From Agrocybe praecox (lineage: Eukaryota; Basidiomycota; Agaricomycetes; Agaricales; Agrocybaceae), in NCBI GenBank assembly GCA_964017145.1, contig OZ024848.1, positions 1,934,501 to 1,998,500 of the forward strand: a DNA stretch of 64,000 nucleotides. The letters are read 5' to 3'. How positions within the stretch are numbered: the first letter of the stretch is position 1; each line of letters begins with the position of its first letter. Below the pieces are notes generated by a model. The model saw only the letters and a list, made by a program, of their open reading frames with translations. It was not told where the DNA came from and searched no databases. Positions 1 to 11,399 of this stretch are shown here, one piece after another. Position numbers and translations under genes: made by a program.

Positions 1-488
1 ATCCAGCAGACATAAATTTAGCGATAAGTAAAAGCCAGCGCGGTGACGACGGTGGTGGAAGGAAGGAAGACAAGAAGCCGGAAAAAGCTCGGGTTGAATC
101 CGAACTTTAGAATCTGCAAAGCTACGAGGCGAGTGAAAATGAATAAGCAAACAAAAAAGGACAAAAAGCGAAGCCCCACTTACAAAGCCTGAGTCCTTTG
201 AAATATCGGATTTATATGGAATCGCTAATTCAACGTAGCATTTGCCACTCGGACGTTAATCAATCTTGCCATCTGCTTTACATCACGCCCACAATCTTCA
301 TCTTCCCACCCAGCGTTCTTCCTTTTAACATATGCTCAGCGAGATGTCTAATACATCATCACGAGCTATCATGCATCACGTAGCATCAAAGACGCTGCAA
401 CCAGGCGTCCTTTCTTCATTTCCGAGACGAGTTGAGACGAACGATGAGCCCTACGATGCCGAAAGGTCGTTGCTGTGACCTGAAGAAC
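1..488. other. No gene seen
   Basis: No convincing coding region or RNA gene is visible. The last part (about 430-488) may be the degenerate 3' end of the neighbouring inverted NACHT copy, because a weak resemblance to the receptor's post-NACHT region continues past the last clear match on the minus strand. Confidence 0.4.
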
Positions 489-1912
489 CTACTTCGACGC
501 GCCGCGTACCACAAAGAACTCGGTGCCATAGGCTCGCCGTTCGTTGACGAAGAAGTCTTCAAAGCTTGAATTGAGAACCAAGGGAAGTGTACTTTCTTCG
601 TCTTTCCCTCTTTCTACAACAAGTCCCAATTGCCTCATCATTTTGAAAATGCCACAATCGGATGGGTTGTCGTCGAATATACACGCGAGAGCGATCGGTT
701 GATGAGCGCTGAGCAGAAGTAAATGACAAAGCCCGGCTTGAATGAATGAAAATGAAAAGCAAGTCCTCAAAAAAGTGACTCGGGTAAGGTATGGAAGAGC
801 ATATCGCACAGTACAGGTCGTCTATGGCGTCCTCCTTGGAATGCGAAACTTTACTGGATATCAAATCCTGCAGGACGACCGACTCTCCATTTCCTCCACG
901 ATCATGGCAGAATCGAAGAAAACGGTAGAGTGTGTCGATCCATAGATGGATTCCCATTGAGCGTTCCATCAATTGATCGTGCAGGTCTTCAATCCTATAT
1001 TCTTCAAATAATGCAGGCATTTCTTCTACCAATTGGTTCAAACACCAGGTCATATAATCAGATGGAGGCACTCCTCCAGGATTATCAAATGTTATCTCGC
1101 GAGTGTAACATTGGTGCGCTATACAACCGAAGATATCGGTGACCATATCCCCGTCTTGCGATTTTAAGAGTATACGGAAGTTAGATGGCATTCGGACCAA
1201 ATAGTCAGCGAGGGAAGTAAGTATGCGGTTCTGCTCCCGCCGACCAGGTTTCTCGTGAATACCATCAATAATGATAAGAGTAGGTCCCACCATGGCCAGA
1301 GTCGTGTCGCCCTTTTCCACTCCAATATTCATGGTGTCGACAAGCAAATGAGGGAATTGCTGTCCAATATCCGCAGAGGCAAGAGATGAGTCAGACTTGA
1401 GCTTCTCCGCAATTCTGGCTTTAATTGTTTGGTTATAACCAGCTAACCGAAATATGAGACTGATGGAGCTGGATACAGTTTGAGAATTGGCTCCTGCCAC
1501 ATCGCTTCTCAGGAACACAGAAGCGCCGAGACGATGCTGTTCGTGAAAGGCTTGGGCTATTGTATGAGCTAAGGTCGACTTCCCGCATCCTGAGGGACCA
1601 GATAAAACACATATTTGTTTGCTCGAATCGTTATCAATATCAATCGTAGAAGACGCCCAGAGAAGGGTGTCGTCTATAATGGGCTCAGGACTGCTTTGTT
1701 CCCCTTAGACACGTGCGGCCTGAATCCCATCCGATACTTTGCAAGTACGATAAGTTGTTGACGCGAATAAGAGCCTCTGTGGCAACTCTGTGGCAGAAGA
1801 TGAGTGTCGGTCATTGGCATGAAGGACTCTACATACCGATATTTTCAACAGTCTGAAGAATATGGAAAGAGACCACAGCAGTTTGTAGAATAGACCTAAG
1901 GATAAGGTTATG
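489..1912 (-). pseudogene. Truncated inverted copy of the C2-NACHT receptor
   Basis: Read on the minus strand this follows the receptor at 2,435-6,320 from the end of its helical region through NACHT and into the winged-helix region. It keeps the same intron (near 1,838-1,785) followed by a match to VNNLPYL...GWDS.RTCLRGT. A Walker A motif GPSGCGKST lies near 1,575-1,600 and a Walker B-like PTLIIIDGIH near 1,280-1,310. It is broken: a -1 frameshift with a TGA near 1,690-1,700 just before the P-loop, and another frame change near 720-760 after SSIPYP. The last clear match is NERRAYGTEFFV near 489-530. The C2 exons and the C-terminal domain are absent. It is divergent to, and about 520 bp from, the intact gene. 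This is a partial inverted duplicate, not a functional receptor. Confidence 0.85.
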
Positions 1913-2434
1913 AATTCCGGGAAGCCCGAATCGAACTCTCGTCTTCAAATCAGTGCCAGCGCTTATGCATTATAGTACGAGGTAGGATAAAATAATGATT
2001 GTGATTATCTGTCACGCTCACGCTGTTAAATAATTATTTTTGTCCACGTGTCTCGAATTCGGAATCCCTCATCCTAGTTTCTTTTCCTCTTCTCGCTGTC
2101 AGGAAATTCTCTCCATGCTCCTTTTGAAGTTCTTTTGTTTTCGCTCTCCCTCCCTCCTACTCCCTTCAGTGTCCGCAAACCCCCAAAATTTGTATCCCAC
2201 GGGATTCTGGTTCATTCCCTTCTCCTTTTTACATTCTTTCTAAAAACACATTTTATATATTTCTTTCAAGATTAATCAACACGAAATTATAATATCATCG
2301 AGCACAGCCTCTGGGATATGAGTAGCATCAAGATCAAGAAGTAAATGCATCTGATTGCCTTGCGCACTTGTTTCCTCTCATAACGACGTCGAGCTCATCT
2401 TCTAAAGTAACCTATTCAAGGTACAACGACACAG
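1913..2434. other. Upstream region of the C2-NACHT gene
   Basis: About 520 bp separate the inverted pseudogene from the start codon at 2,435. The stretch 2,040-2,250 is C/T-rich on the plus strand, as often seen near fungal promoters, but no defined TATA box or operator could be assigned. A tRNA T-arm-like string near 1,925-1,945 (minus) has no cloverleaf around it. Confidence 0.4.
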
Positions 2435-5400
2435 ATGGAGAGAACAGTTGACATCGAAGTTACCGGCAAGTCTTTAAACGTACCTGGTAGTAGTTTATTG
2501 AAAGCTTAATCGCGAGTCATCCAGTTGTTGGAGCTCGGGATCTTATCAATTCACATTCTTTTAGACCCAATCCATCTTATTATGTGGTATTAGGCCTGAA
2601 CGGTGAAACTAAAAGAACCCAAGGAGGGCGGGATGACAGTAAAACGCCAAAATGGGACCAAAAATTTGTTTTGTAGGTCCAACGCTCAAGCAACCACCCT
2701 TAACTTAAAACACTTTACACAGTGCCACCAAATTGGAATCAAGTTTATGTGTCGAAATTTATTGCATTCATAGTCGTGTTCGAGAAGATCATCTCATCGG
2801 TCAGAGTGACATCGACCTGTTCGGTCTCGAAAGGAACAAAGGTGAGCTCGTTAGTGCATATCATATATATCGGCAATCTAAGCCGACTTCAACTTCTTCG
2901 GAGACGTCGAGATAACCCTTCATGACCCCGCCAAAAAATCTAAAGAAAACACCATCATCGTGTCTGGATATATAACCATCAATTTAAAGGTTGCTTTGCC
3001 AGTCACATTCAAGATAGAAGAATCCAAAGCAGGCATAAGGTCCTTGAATCACCTTGACCAAATGGAAAAGGCTATAGCCATGATGACCGATGTAGAAATC
3101 AATCAATTGTCCCCCGCTTGGATTAGGCTGGTTGGGTCGTTAGATCTTGTTGCATCGTTTGCGGAGAAAGTATCAGAGGTACGTGGAATGATCGCCTCCT
3201 GTGGACAAATACTCACTTTTTGCGTTACAGCTAGATTCGCGCGCTGCTGTTGCCGTTAGTGCCGTAGCCTTTATGGTTCAAGCAAGTGTTCTAGTTTCAG
3301 AAACTCCTACTTTGAAGATAACCTATCTTGCATTCTAGGTATTGGTCAAACAAGTTGAAAGAGATGAAAAAGTCGAAGGATTGGGCACCATCATGGCCGA
3401 TCTGTATACCTATGTCCGTGATGGAATTGAGATGGATAAAATTCTGACGTACCAGAAGACCTTGAATAAGTTGCTTGTCCAGACTACGGAGTGTGCCTAT
3501 TTTATTGCCGATTACCGCAAGGTCAAACTCTTCAGTATGCCAACTCATTTTTTACTCTGATTATCGACCTGACGAATTTCCCAGCACAACGAGCTGTGAT
3601 CAACATGGTCTCAAATGCAGATGATATGATCACACATTTCGAAGCTGCATTTGGAGAGCTCAAGATTAGCCTCATCCTAGGCTCATCGCTCCAATCTGCC
3701 GTAGTTGCCTATCGTATTCTTCAAACCGTTGAAAATATCGGTAAGTAGTCTCTGCATCAAAAACTCATTCCAAGTGACTCATCCTATACCAGAGGCCTTC
3801 ATTCATGTCAATAATCTTCCATATCTAAAAGATGTTGGGTGGGATTCAACTCGTACATGCTTGCGCGGCACGAGGCGGGGTTTGGTCGACGAAGTGATTC
3901 GATGGGCATCATCGTCAGCGGATATTGGTGATATCCCCAACAAGCGAGTCTTCGTTTTGGCAGGCCCAGAAGGTTGTGGGAAGACAACACTAGCTCATAC
4001 CATTGCTCAAGCGTTCCATGAACAAGAAAGATTAGGAGCTTCTGTGTTCCTTCAAAGTCTTCAAGGTCGTTCAGCTTCAAGAGCAAACTCTAGAACGGTA
4101 TCCAGCTCAATCATATATCAGCTCGCCGGCTATAATTCAGCGATAAAATTTAGAATTGCGGAGCGCCTAAAATCTGATATCTCTCTCACATCCGCTGATA
4201 TTGAGCGACAGTTTCGCGACCTGCTAGTTGGAATCATTAACTCTGGAGTAACAGAGGCTGATGCCGCTTTGAAAATGATAGGACCAACTCTCATTGTGGT
4301 CGACGAGTTGCACGGGATCTCAGATAAACGCGAGCAAAACAGGATTCTCACTGCAATCACAAATCATTTTATTCAACTTCCCCCGAACTTCCGATTGTTG
4401 TTGACTTCTCGACTGGGCGACATTGTCACCGATGTGTTGAGTCGTGTACCACAACACTGCGAAATTCGCGAAATTGGTTTTGATAATCCTCGAGGAGAAT
4501 CCTCTGAGGATTACATGAAATGGTCCTTGGAACAACTCTTTGCCAAGATTCCCGAGCTAGCACAGCAGCATACTCTTCACGAACTATACCAGCAGGTTAT
4601 GGAACGATCAAATGGCATGCAAGTTTGGCTTGATGGCATGGTCCAATTTCTTCTTTTCTGCCATAGTGATGATGATGCACCCCAAGCTTCAGTCGTCCTT
4701 CAACAAATAGTCACATCTCCGGTTCCCCTGACCAAAGAGGATGCTATGGATAACATTTACCGTGTTATGTGCACGTCAATCCCTTATCCAGACAATGTGG
4801 TGAAAAACTTGCTTCTTTCTTTTTTACTTGCTCCGGGACCTCTTTCCCCCGATGCCGCCCATCAGGCGATATCCATGGCATGCACTTTCGATACCAGCAC
4901 CGATCCTTTAAGCTGTAAGATTTTACAAATACTGCAACAATTTAGTCTCGTTGTAAAGAAAGGAAAGGATCAAAACGAGGGTATCTTGTTCTCTCTTCAT
5001 CCCTCCTTCGTGGATTTCTTGACTAACGAGCGACGATGTTATGGAACCGTATTTTTTGTGAATCCGGGAGAAGTTTGCCAAGTAGCAATAATGCGTTTTA
5101 ACACCATGAACGAGCAACTTAGGCCTTACCTTTGCAGTGCCTTCACGGACAAAGACTCATCTGCTAGCGACCAGGATTTTCTCCCTCCTCCAGAAGGTCT
5201 AAAATACGCCTGTTCCACGTGGATATCTTGCATCGAGATTTGCGGTCCTGGTTGGATGTCCTTACCAAAAGAGTACTCTCAACTGCTCGACGTACTCGAA
5301 AGATTCGTCGCAGATCATATTTTTGACTGGATGCAATATATGGGAATCAACGGGCTTGTGTCCCTAACAAATACTCTACTGATGCGTCTTCATACTTGGC

Positions 5401-6320
5401 TTCAGGTTTGTAGCTTGGTATATCTGATGTTCATACATGCTGACCAACATTTTAGGGTCATATCTCACCAACGTCAAGTAGTACATTCAAGCTGCGTCAA
5501 TGCCTCCTCTCACGGGATTTGAAACGGCTCCTATTCGAAGGCGTTCAAATGACGTCTCGTGTAAAAGTGAAATCGAAGACAATAGATGACCAAAGTAGAA
5601 TCATTTCCGTCAGTGCGGATCGCCAGAAGGAAACCTATACCTGCTCTATCGAACTTACAGAAGATCCTACAGCGAGCCCTCAATTAACAAAATTCATTTA
5701 TCCCGGCACATTTACCTTGCCTGGATTTGGATACGGTTGTGCTTTATTAACGCCACAGCTTCCTAACCTATCAGGACCAACGGGGTTTAGCAAGATTGAA
5801 CAAATCACTATCAAGATAAACCTGCTCCCACTACCCGCCAATGAACCCGCCCTGTATTTTAAATTTACAGCCTCCATAGTCCGCGACCTAAAGAGCGGTG
5901 CAAAATCTCTCTCCGGAGTTTCACGCGAAGACGTGCAAGGATACATCGATAACGCACTTGATTATGCTGATCGAAGGCTCAACATTGCCAGAGAAGTTGA
6001 AGCTACTACGGTGAAAAACCCAGCTACAAACAATGACGCTTGGTTGGTTGGCGAGTCTGGTTATTCAAACGTAATGATTTGGAGAGATGAACCCCACCAT
6101 GACTTCACACGGGAGGAACGTGCAAGGAAACCGTATACCAAATTCGTGGAGTTGTTGTCGCCGGGAGACCGAATCGCAATCATTTTCAAGGGAGGGGTGA
6201 GTTTAAAACTGTGGCTTTTTTCATCAATAGCCTCTGAGACTCTTGCAGACCTATGGATGGGGTATTCCCGCTGTTCCGTACGACGGAAAGGTTGAGGTGG
6301 AAGTATTCTACGAGACTTAA
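2435..6320 (+). CDS. C2-NACHT STAND receptor, ten exons, 1,147 residues
   Basis: Proposed exons: 2435-2486, 2525-2672, 2723-2841, 2883-3178, 3231-3281, 3339-3534, 3585-3740, 3793-5405, 5456-6196, 6249-6320. They sum to 3,444 bases in one open frame ending in TAA. Residues about 1-143 read as a C2 domain (start VDIEVTGKSLN, then NPSYYVVLGLNGETKRT, DIDLFGL, GDVEITLHD). C2 domains usually bind membranes or Ca2+. Residues about 144-335 are helical. NACHT begins near 340, with Walker A GPEGCGKTT near 397, Walker B PTLIVVDELH near 503 and LLLTSR near 540. HPSFVDFL marks the winged-helix end. The last ~280 residues are a beta-rich domain of unknown family ending LSPGDRIAIIFKGG-TYGWGIPAVPYD. No WD40, ankyrin or TPR repeats are present. 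Odd points are a 38-bp intron 1 and a GC-AG intron 5. Likely a cytoplasmic or membrane-targeted NLR-like signalling NTPase; ligand unknown. Confidence 0.85.
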
Positions 6321-6829
6321 TTATCACATCTGCAATGTCGGTAACTGGTATCGGTCCCAGTTGATTCTGTTAGCTTCTGTTTGTAAGGGAATTTTTATCC
6401 CAGTTACGAATCATGGTCATGGAACTTGACAAGGTATTGGAACCGAGGCGTGATAGATTATTGGTACATATTGCTGTGTTAGAAGCATATTTCTAAAAAA
6501 GGCAAGAGAAGACACCATGTGGCCCATGAAGAAAGAACTCCCCGTCCAAAATCGTGTCACTTGAGTGTTCCTTAACTGTTCCGCGAGCTTTGTGAAGACC
6601 AATACATCACACATGAAAAACTCGAACACGAACTCATCAAAACACGGTGTTGGTTGGGCGCCGCTTGGTTATCCACTCTGCTCCCCGACGATCCTTTTCC
6701 TCGACTGAAGGAGGGGTCACCACCCATCTCGTACTTCTCGAATGCTTCGTCGTTGTGCATCATGTTGTACGAAGTTATTTCTGTCTCACCGCCATGCTCT
6801 CCACCGTCCATACGGTGTTTGTGTTTGTG
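6321..6829. other. Unassigned stretch downstream of C2-NACHT
   Basis: No recognisable gene. The minus strand has overlapping open stretches that look like parts of a coding region, but I cannot identify them. They lie on both sides of the hAT-like insertion, so the element may have landed in an old gene on the minus strand. Confidence 0.3.
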
Positions 6830-6837
6830 TTTGTGCG

Positions 6838-7429
6838 TAGTGTTGCCGCGGTCCGGTTCCGTCCGGTTTTTTGGCCAAGTTTGGTAAACGCCGAACGGAA
6901 CCGCCCGTCCGGTTCTGCGATTTTGCTGAACGCTGAACGTAGCGTTCGGTTCGCGTTCGGACGTATTTCGAACGTCAAATAGTTTCGGTATATATTTTGA
7001 GCATTTTTTAGCGATAAAATTAGTATATAGTGCATGGCAGTATGAAAGCATTGAATTTAAAGCAAGCACAGTAATATATGTGCCAAAATTACAGGTTTTG
7101 TCCAATTTAGATGGCTTCGGCATGTTCGGCGCCGTAATGCCGCATCCAGATTTGCCACCTCCGTGTCAGTGACAGCAAAAACCACTCGATGTTGGCTTTT
7201 ATGTTGCTTTTATGCATCGAACACTGCATTATTCATGAAGAAAATTGTATTTTAAACACACTTTAAAGATCTTTTTCTACGCGTTCGGTTCTCACATGTA
7301 AAAACACGAACGCTGAACTGAACGTGGCGTTCGGTTCAAGAAAACTTGGCCTCTCTGAACCGGACCGAAGTCCGGTTGCGTCCGGTTCGCGTTCAGGTAT
7401 GCGTTCAGGACCGAACCGCGGCAACACTA
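6838..7429. mobile_element. Non-autonomous hAT-like DNA transposon (592 bp)
   Basis: The left end reads TAGTGTTGCCGCGG and the right end is its exact inverse, CCGCGGCAACACTA after a near match; the inverted similarity runs further inward with mismatches. Both ends are flanked by the same 8 bases, TTTGTGCG (6830-6837 and 7430-7437). An 8-bp target duplication with TAG/CAG-GTTGC-type termini is the hAT superfamily signature. The interior is rich in subterminal motifs such as GTTCGG and CCGGTTC in both orientations, as hAT transposases require, and has no transposase reading frame, so the copy depends on an enzyme encoded elsewhere. The intact ends and duplication suggest a fairly recent insertion. 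Confidence 0.88.
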
Positions 7430-7437
7430 TTTGTGCG

Positions 7438-8700
7438 GCGCAGGTTCTAAGAGATTGGACAATTAGAGCCAGAACGCGGTGGGAACGTAGAAGAGCTTGG
7501 ATTTCTCGAGATCGTAAAGTTTCGCTTCTACGATTTGTCTCTCGTTTACTGAGGACGAGCGGTTCTTTATGATTTCTTTGAGGGATTGAATCTCCTGCTG
7601 CTCCTTTCCCCTGAATTTTTGGGTGTCTAAGAGAGTTACATTACCTTGAACTCAACGGTCTTGGGAGGATAAATTGATCAGGACGCACTAGATGACATGG
7701 CGAGTAATTGGTTGAGATAGAGGTCGATTTTTTTTTTGCGAAAGAGATTCTGTGTCGCTGAAGTGAGGAAAATGAAATTGTTTAAGAGCTCCTCCCAGAG
7801 CCCGATATATTTGTTTTTTCTAGACATTATGTCATAGGTAACTCAAAGTCCCACTATGTACATATGTAATTGTCTGCAGAGGTTTTTCGACTCCACTGGG
7901 CCCGATTGCAAAAAGAACGAACAGTTACGGAGTGATTACTAGAAGAATAACTTGTGCTTATGATTTCATGGTCTATTTTAAGCTTCCCCTCATGTGGGTA
8001 CAGGGCGCTAAACTTCGGTAAACTCTGTCGGGTAACCAGATGCCACCTTTTCGAGGTAAAAAAGGTTTTTTATTGAAGGTGAATGTTCGATGTGATTTTT
8101 AAAACCTTTTGCCTATACTTTTGTGGTGTTACTGTGGACGAATTACGGAATAGTTTTGGTAGTCATACGATTAAAGAACATTCAAAACATATGATACATA
8201 CACCAGGCAGAATGTGAGACGGCGAGGAAATTCGGTCAAAAATAAAGATATAAAAATGAAGCGCAGCCTTATTTGAGTTCTTGTACCGTAGTCTAGACTT
8301 ATACATGATACCAAAAAAATACGAGGGGAATGCAGATGATTTGGACACAGTCCATCGCCGAGTGAGGGACGAAATGAGCCTGAGGAGTGGAGACAAAGTC
8401 AAACAGACGAACCGAACCAGACACATAACTTAACAGATGGGGATGGAAGATCAAGAAATGAAGAGAAAGAAACGTAGTACAGAAGACACAGCGTATAAAA
8501 AGAATAAGAAAAAAAATAGAACCCAAGAAAAAAGAGCAAGAAATGTCGCTTGCTCAAGAAGGATGAAAGTCCACTAACACGCGTATCATCTTCCACCAAC
8601 GCGTCGACCCTTCTTGCCAGCAAGAAATTCTTATGCACAATCCTCCGACCACCCCTCAAACCTCCGCCTCACCTCCTTTGATGGGCGATGAACCCAACAA
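7438..8700. other. No assignable gene
   Basis: Only short frames in both strands. On the minus strand about 7,600-7,450 there is a coding-like stretch (KEQQEIQSLKEIIKN, then a stop after YVPTAFWL) that may belong to an old gene interrupted by the hAT-like element. The part 8,200-8,650 is A-rich with no recognised product. Confidence 0.3.
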
Positions 8701-8706
8701 GCCACC

Positions 8707-10505
8707 TCACACCCGACTACTCCTCCTCCTAGCATACTCGCTCTGCCTCGCCTTCCTCTTCGTGCTCATCATCACGCTGTTTCCACTCGCCGTCGACGCC
8801 CCACTGCTCACTCTTCCCTTTATCAAATTTCCATCACCCCCATAGCTCGCGCGGGGTCGTGACACTTTAACACCCAGACTAGAACGTGTCTTGCCCGACG
8901 AAGAAGATGAAGAGCGAGGTCCCATGAGTGGTCTTGACCCAGAAGAGGAGGCACCAGATGCGTTAGCAAAAGCACCAGATGAAGTCCCAGCCGTTCGCTG
9001 TGACGCTAGCCGAGCAATGACTTTCGATCTCGAGATACGCGGTTTTCTTCCATTCAGCGACTTCACTCTTGCAGAGGCTGCCGTTGAAGTGGTCGCCGCG
9101 GGAGCGCCTGTGGACATGCCCGGGGCTGGACTAGAAGGAGGAGAGACCATATCGCCAGTCTTCACAGGCGTCGGTATGCCCGATTGATAGGGCAACACCA
9201 ATGGCTTACTGAAAATCCCTCCTCCGTGTCTAAGCGGGGAAAATGTCGCTGGGCGTAGCACTGGATGTTCTGGAGGCAACAGAGGATCTTGCACTTGCCA
9301 GCGTGTTCTTCGTACCCATACTACCAGGAGGCGACGATATCTTGCTCGTAAGCTTCGTGCCAATCGAAGAGACATTGTCTGTGCTAGTTCTCGATTTAGC
9401 GGTGGCAGCATTACTTGAAGAAGCGACCGGGCTTATTCTGCTAACTGCCGCTGTCCCAGTCGGTCTGAATGAAGGCATAGGAGAACGAGACCTCGAAGAG
9501 GTCGAAGCAGCAGTATTTCCAGTATTGTGTGGTTTGACGAGCTTGTTACCAGTACTTGGCTTACTACCACTAGCAACAGCCGCGGTAGGTTTAGCTAGTA
9601 GGAGCGGCCTTCTTAGTGGGCATGAACGAAGGTGGTCCCATCTTGGTTCAAGCCGAGTCTTTAATAGGCGCCGGTTCAACTTTAGACGCTGGTTTAGGAA
9701 TGCTGGAGGAGCCAGCGCCAGCTGCAGCATTGGCAGGTGGTTTCCCTCGTCCCCATACGCCCTGTACCAGGTTCTTGGCCGTAGACAAGAATCCGAATCG
9801 AGATGGCTTTGGTTTCGGCTTGACTGAAAGAATGAGAATTACGTCAGCGGATGAACACGAACAGACAGATGAAGAAAGCATTCACCCAAACTCTGCCTTG
9901 GTCTCCCCATGCTCGTCCTCCCATTTACGTCGCTCTTCCTTCCAGTCAAAGCACTCCCTCCCTCCATGAATAGCACAACTCCCTCAGGGTCCATTTTTAC
10001 GCGTTTCCCACTTGTTTCCTACCGCGTTCGGCAGCATCAGCTTCCGCCTCATCCTCCTCGGCCGCGTCGTCGCTCTCATATCCAAAGTCAAAGGCCTCTG
10101 GCAAAGTAGGAGCAGGAGCGGCCTTGGGCTTAACCCTAAGCTTCACTGGTCCGGCACCAACAGCACCACCGCTGACTACCCTCGCGCCCGTCGCACCGAC
10201 TTTCCTAGGGGCAACGCTCGACCTCCTCGACTTAATCTCAATCGCTCTCGACCCTCTCTTCTTGCACAACACGACCCTCTCTTCATCTTCTTGAGGAGTC
10301 CCAGCTCTTGAACTGGTGCTCGAATTCGACTCTGCAGCAGCGAGCATCCTCTCCCTCCTCTTCGCGACCGAATCGATTGCCTCCATCTTATTAAACACCG
10401 CCGCGTGCATCTTGTCAAACTTGTTCCTGATCTCCAAGTCCCCTACTGCCTCTGCACTCTTCCTCGCAGACCCGGGCAATGGCTTGATTTCTCGCGGTTT
10501 AGATT
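8707..10505 (-). pseudogene. Broken gene for a Ser/Ala/Arg-rich basic protein
   Basis: On the minus strand consecutive frames give one plausible protein order. First REIKPLPGSARKSAE and KFDKMHAAVFNKMEAID with a KRRERML patch (10,500-10,330), then an acidic/basic linker (to 9,997). Next RFGFLSTAKNLVQGVWGRGK (9,800-9,740), a long Ser/Thr-rich section, then KPLVLPYQSGIPTPVKT and KPRISRSKVIARLASQR (9,210-9,000), and a very basic end with KRKARQSEYARRRS (8,760-8,715). The pieces lie in different frames, so at least two frameshifts or unrecognised introns are needed. I associate this layout with an uncharacterised basidiomycete family but cannot name a function. The 5' end is cut off at about 10,505, where an F-box/LRR-like fragment on the other strand begins. 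Confidence 0.55.
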
Positions 10506-10524
10506 TCCAAATCCAGGATGCTGA

Positions 10525-11381
10525 CAGGTCAGCGCACTTCCCACAGTCGTTTGCTCTTCCTGCGAGTGCGTTGCCGAATCTGCAGAGCTTCAGTGTGTCC
10601 CTGCCGTTCCCGCAGCTTCTTAGGGAGTTGACGCTGGCGGGCCTGTACCACATGGCGAGCGCGTTCCCTTCAACACACGCACTTCTGCAGGAGCTCAGAT
10701 GGCTGGAGAACCTGAGCATCTGGATAGACCTCTCATTCGGACGCGGGGGCTTGGAGTTTGGAGGAGAGGTCAGTGCTACTGCAGGCATGGGCATCGGCGG
10801 TGATAGTTCTCCTGCCAATGCCACTGGATGTGCAGATGGGTACGACGATGTGCATATGGTGTCGAATCTTGTGCTTTGCAGGCCCGGGCTGAAGCACCTT
10901 GAGGTTTCCTGTTTTACCGGGCCGACATTCGCTATCGTGAGTGGTTTAAAAATAATTTCATATGTATGTTTATTGACGTCATTTCCCCCTATTTTATATC
11001 CTTATACAGTGAGATTTTTCCACCGTTATACAGGCTGCCGGACCTTCCTTATGTTCGTTTCAGTTGACGAAGGGGTACAAGTCCAATGAGGAGGATATGA
11101 CGAGGACGGGGCTGAGGAAGTTCACGTTGAAGTCGACGCATGATAGTTGGCTGTCGCCAGGTGGAGGGAGGGTTAAGTGTTTGGGGGTTTATGAAGTGTT
11201 GGATGCACCCAGTCCCGCTTACTCGAGTGGCGAGGAAGATGGAGCATCATTGCCAACGACAAATTCAACGCTCCTTGTGAGCGAGTGGGGACAAAGGCAT
11301 ATCACTGGCGAGGAATATGCGAGACATCTTGTTCATCTCAGAAATCGGATGGAAGGCGGGAGGAGGTGGAGGAGGTGCTAG
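10525..11381 (+). pseudogene. F-box/LRR-like protein fragment
   Basis: A plus-strand frame with leucine-rich spacing: LPNLQSFSVSLPFPQLLREL, TLAGLYHMASAFPS, LQELRWLENLSIWIDLS, then NLVLCRPGLKHLEVSCF (to about 10,940). An intron-like gap (GTGAGTGG at about 10,938 to an AG near 11,034 or 11,063) leads to a second open part with GLRKFTLKST and CLGVYEVLDA. This resembles Agaricomycete F-box proteins, whose irregular LRRs recruit substrates to SCF ubiquitin ligases. No F-box and no C-terminus are present, and its start abuts an unrelated broken gene, so I call it a fragment. Part of it (10,806-10,935) recurs at 30,970-31,098. Confidence 0.55.
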
Positions 11382-11399
11382 TGGGAGTGCGACTACGTC

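Noticed and set aside
1920..1990. tRNA-like T-arm string on the minus strand
   Set aside because: A GTTCGATTC-type B box is present, but no acceptor stem, D-arm or anticodon stem could be paired around it.
9243..9827. 194-residue plus-strand frame
   Set aside because: Antisense shadow of the Ser/Ala-rich broken gene on the minus strand, whose basic C-terminal motifs read much more like protein.
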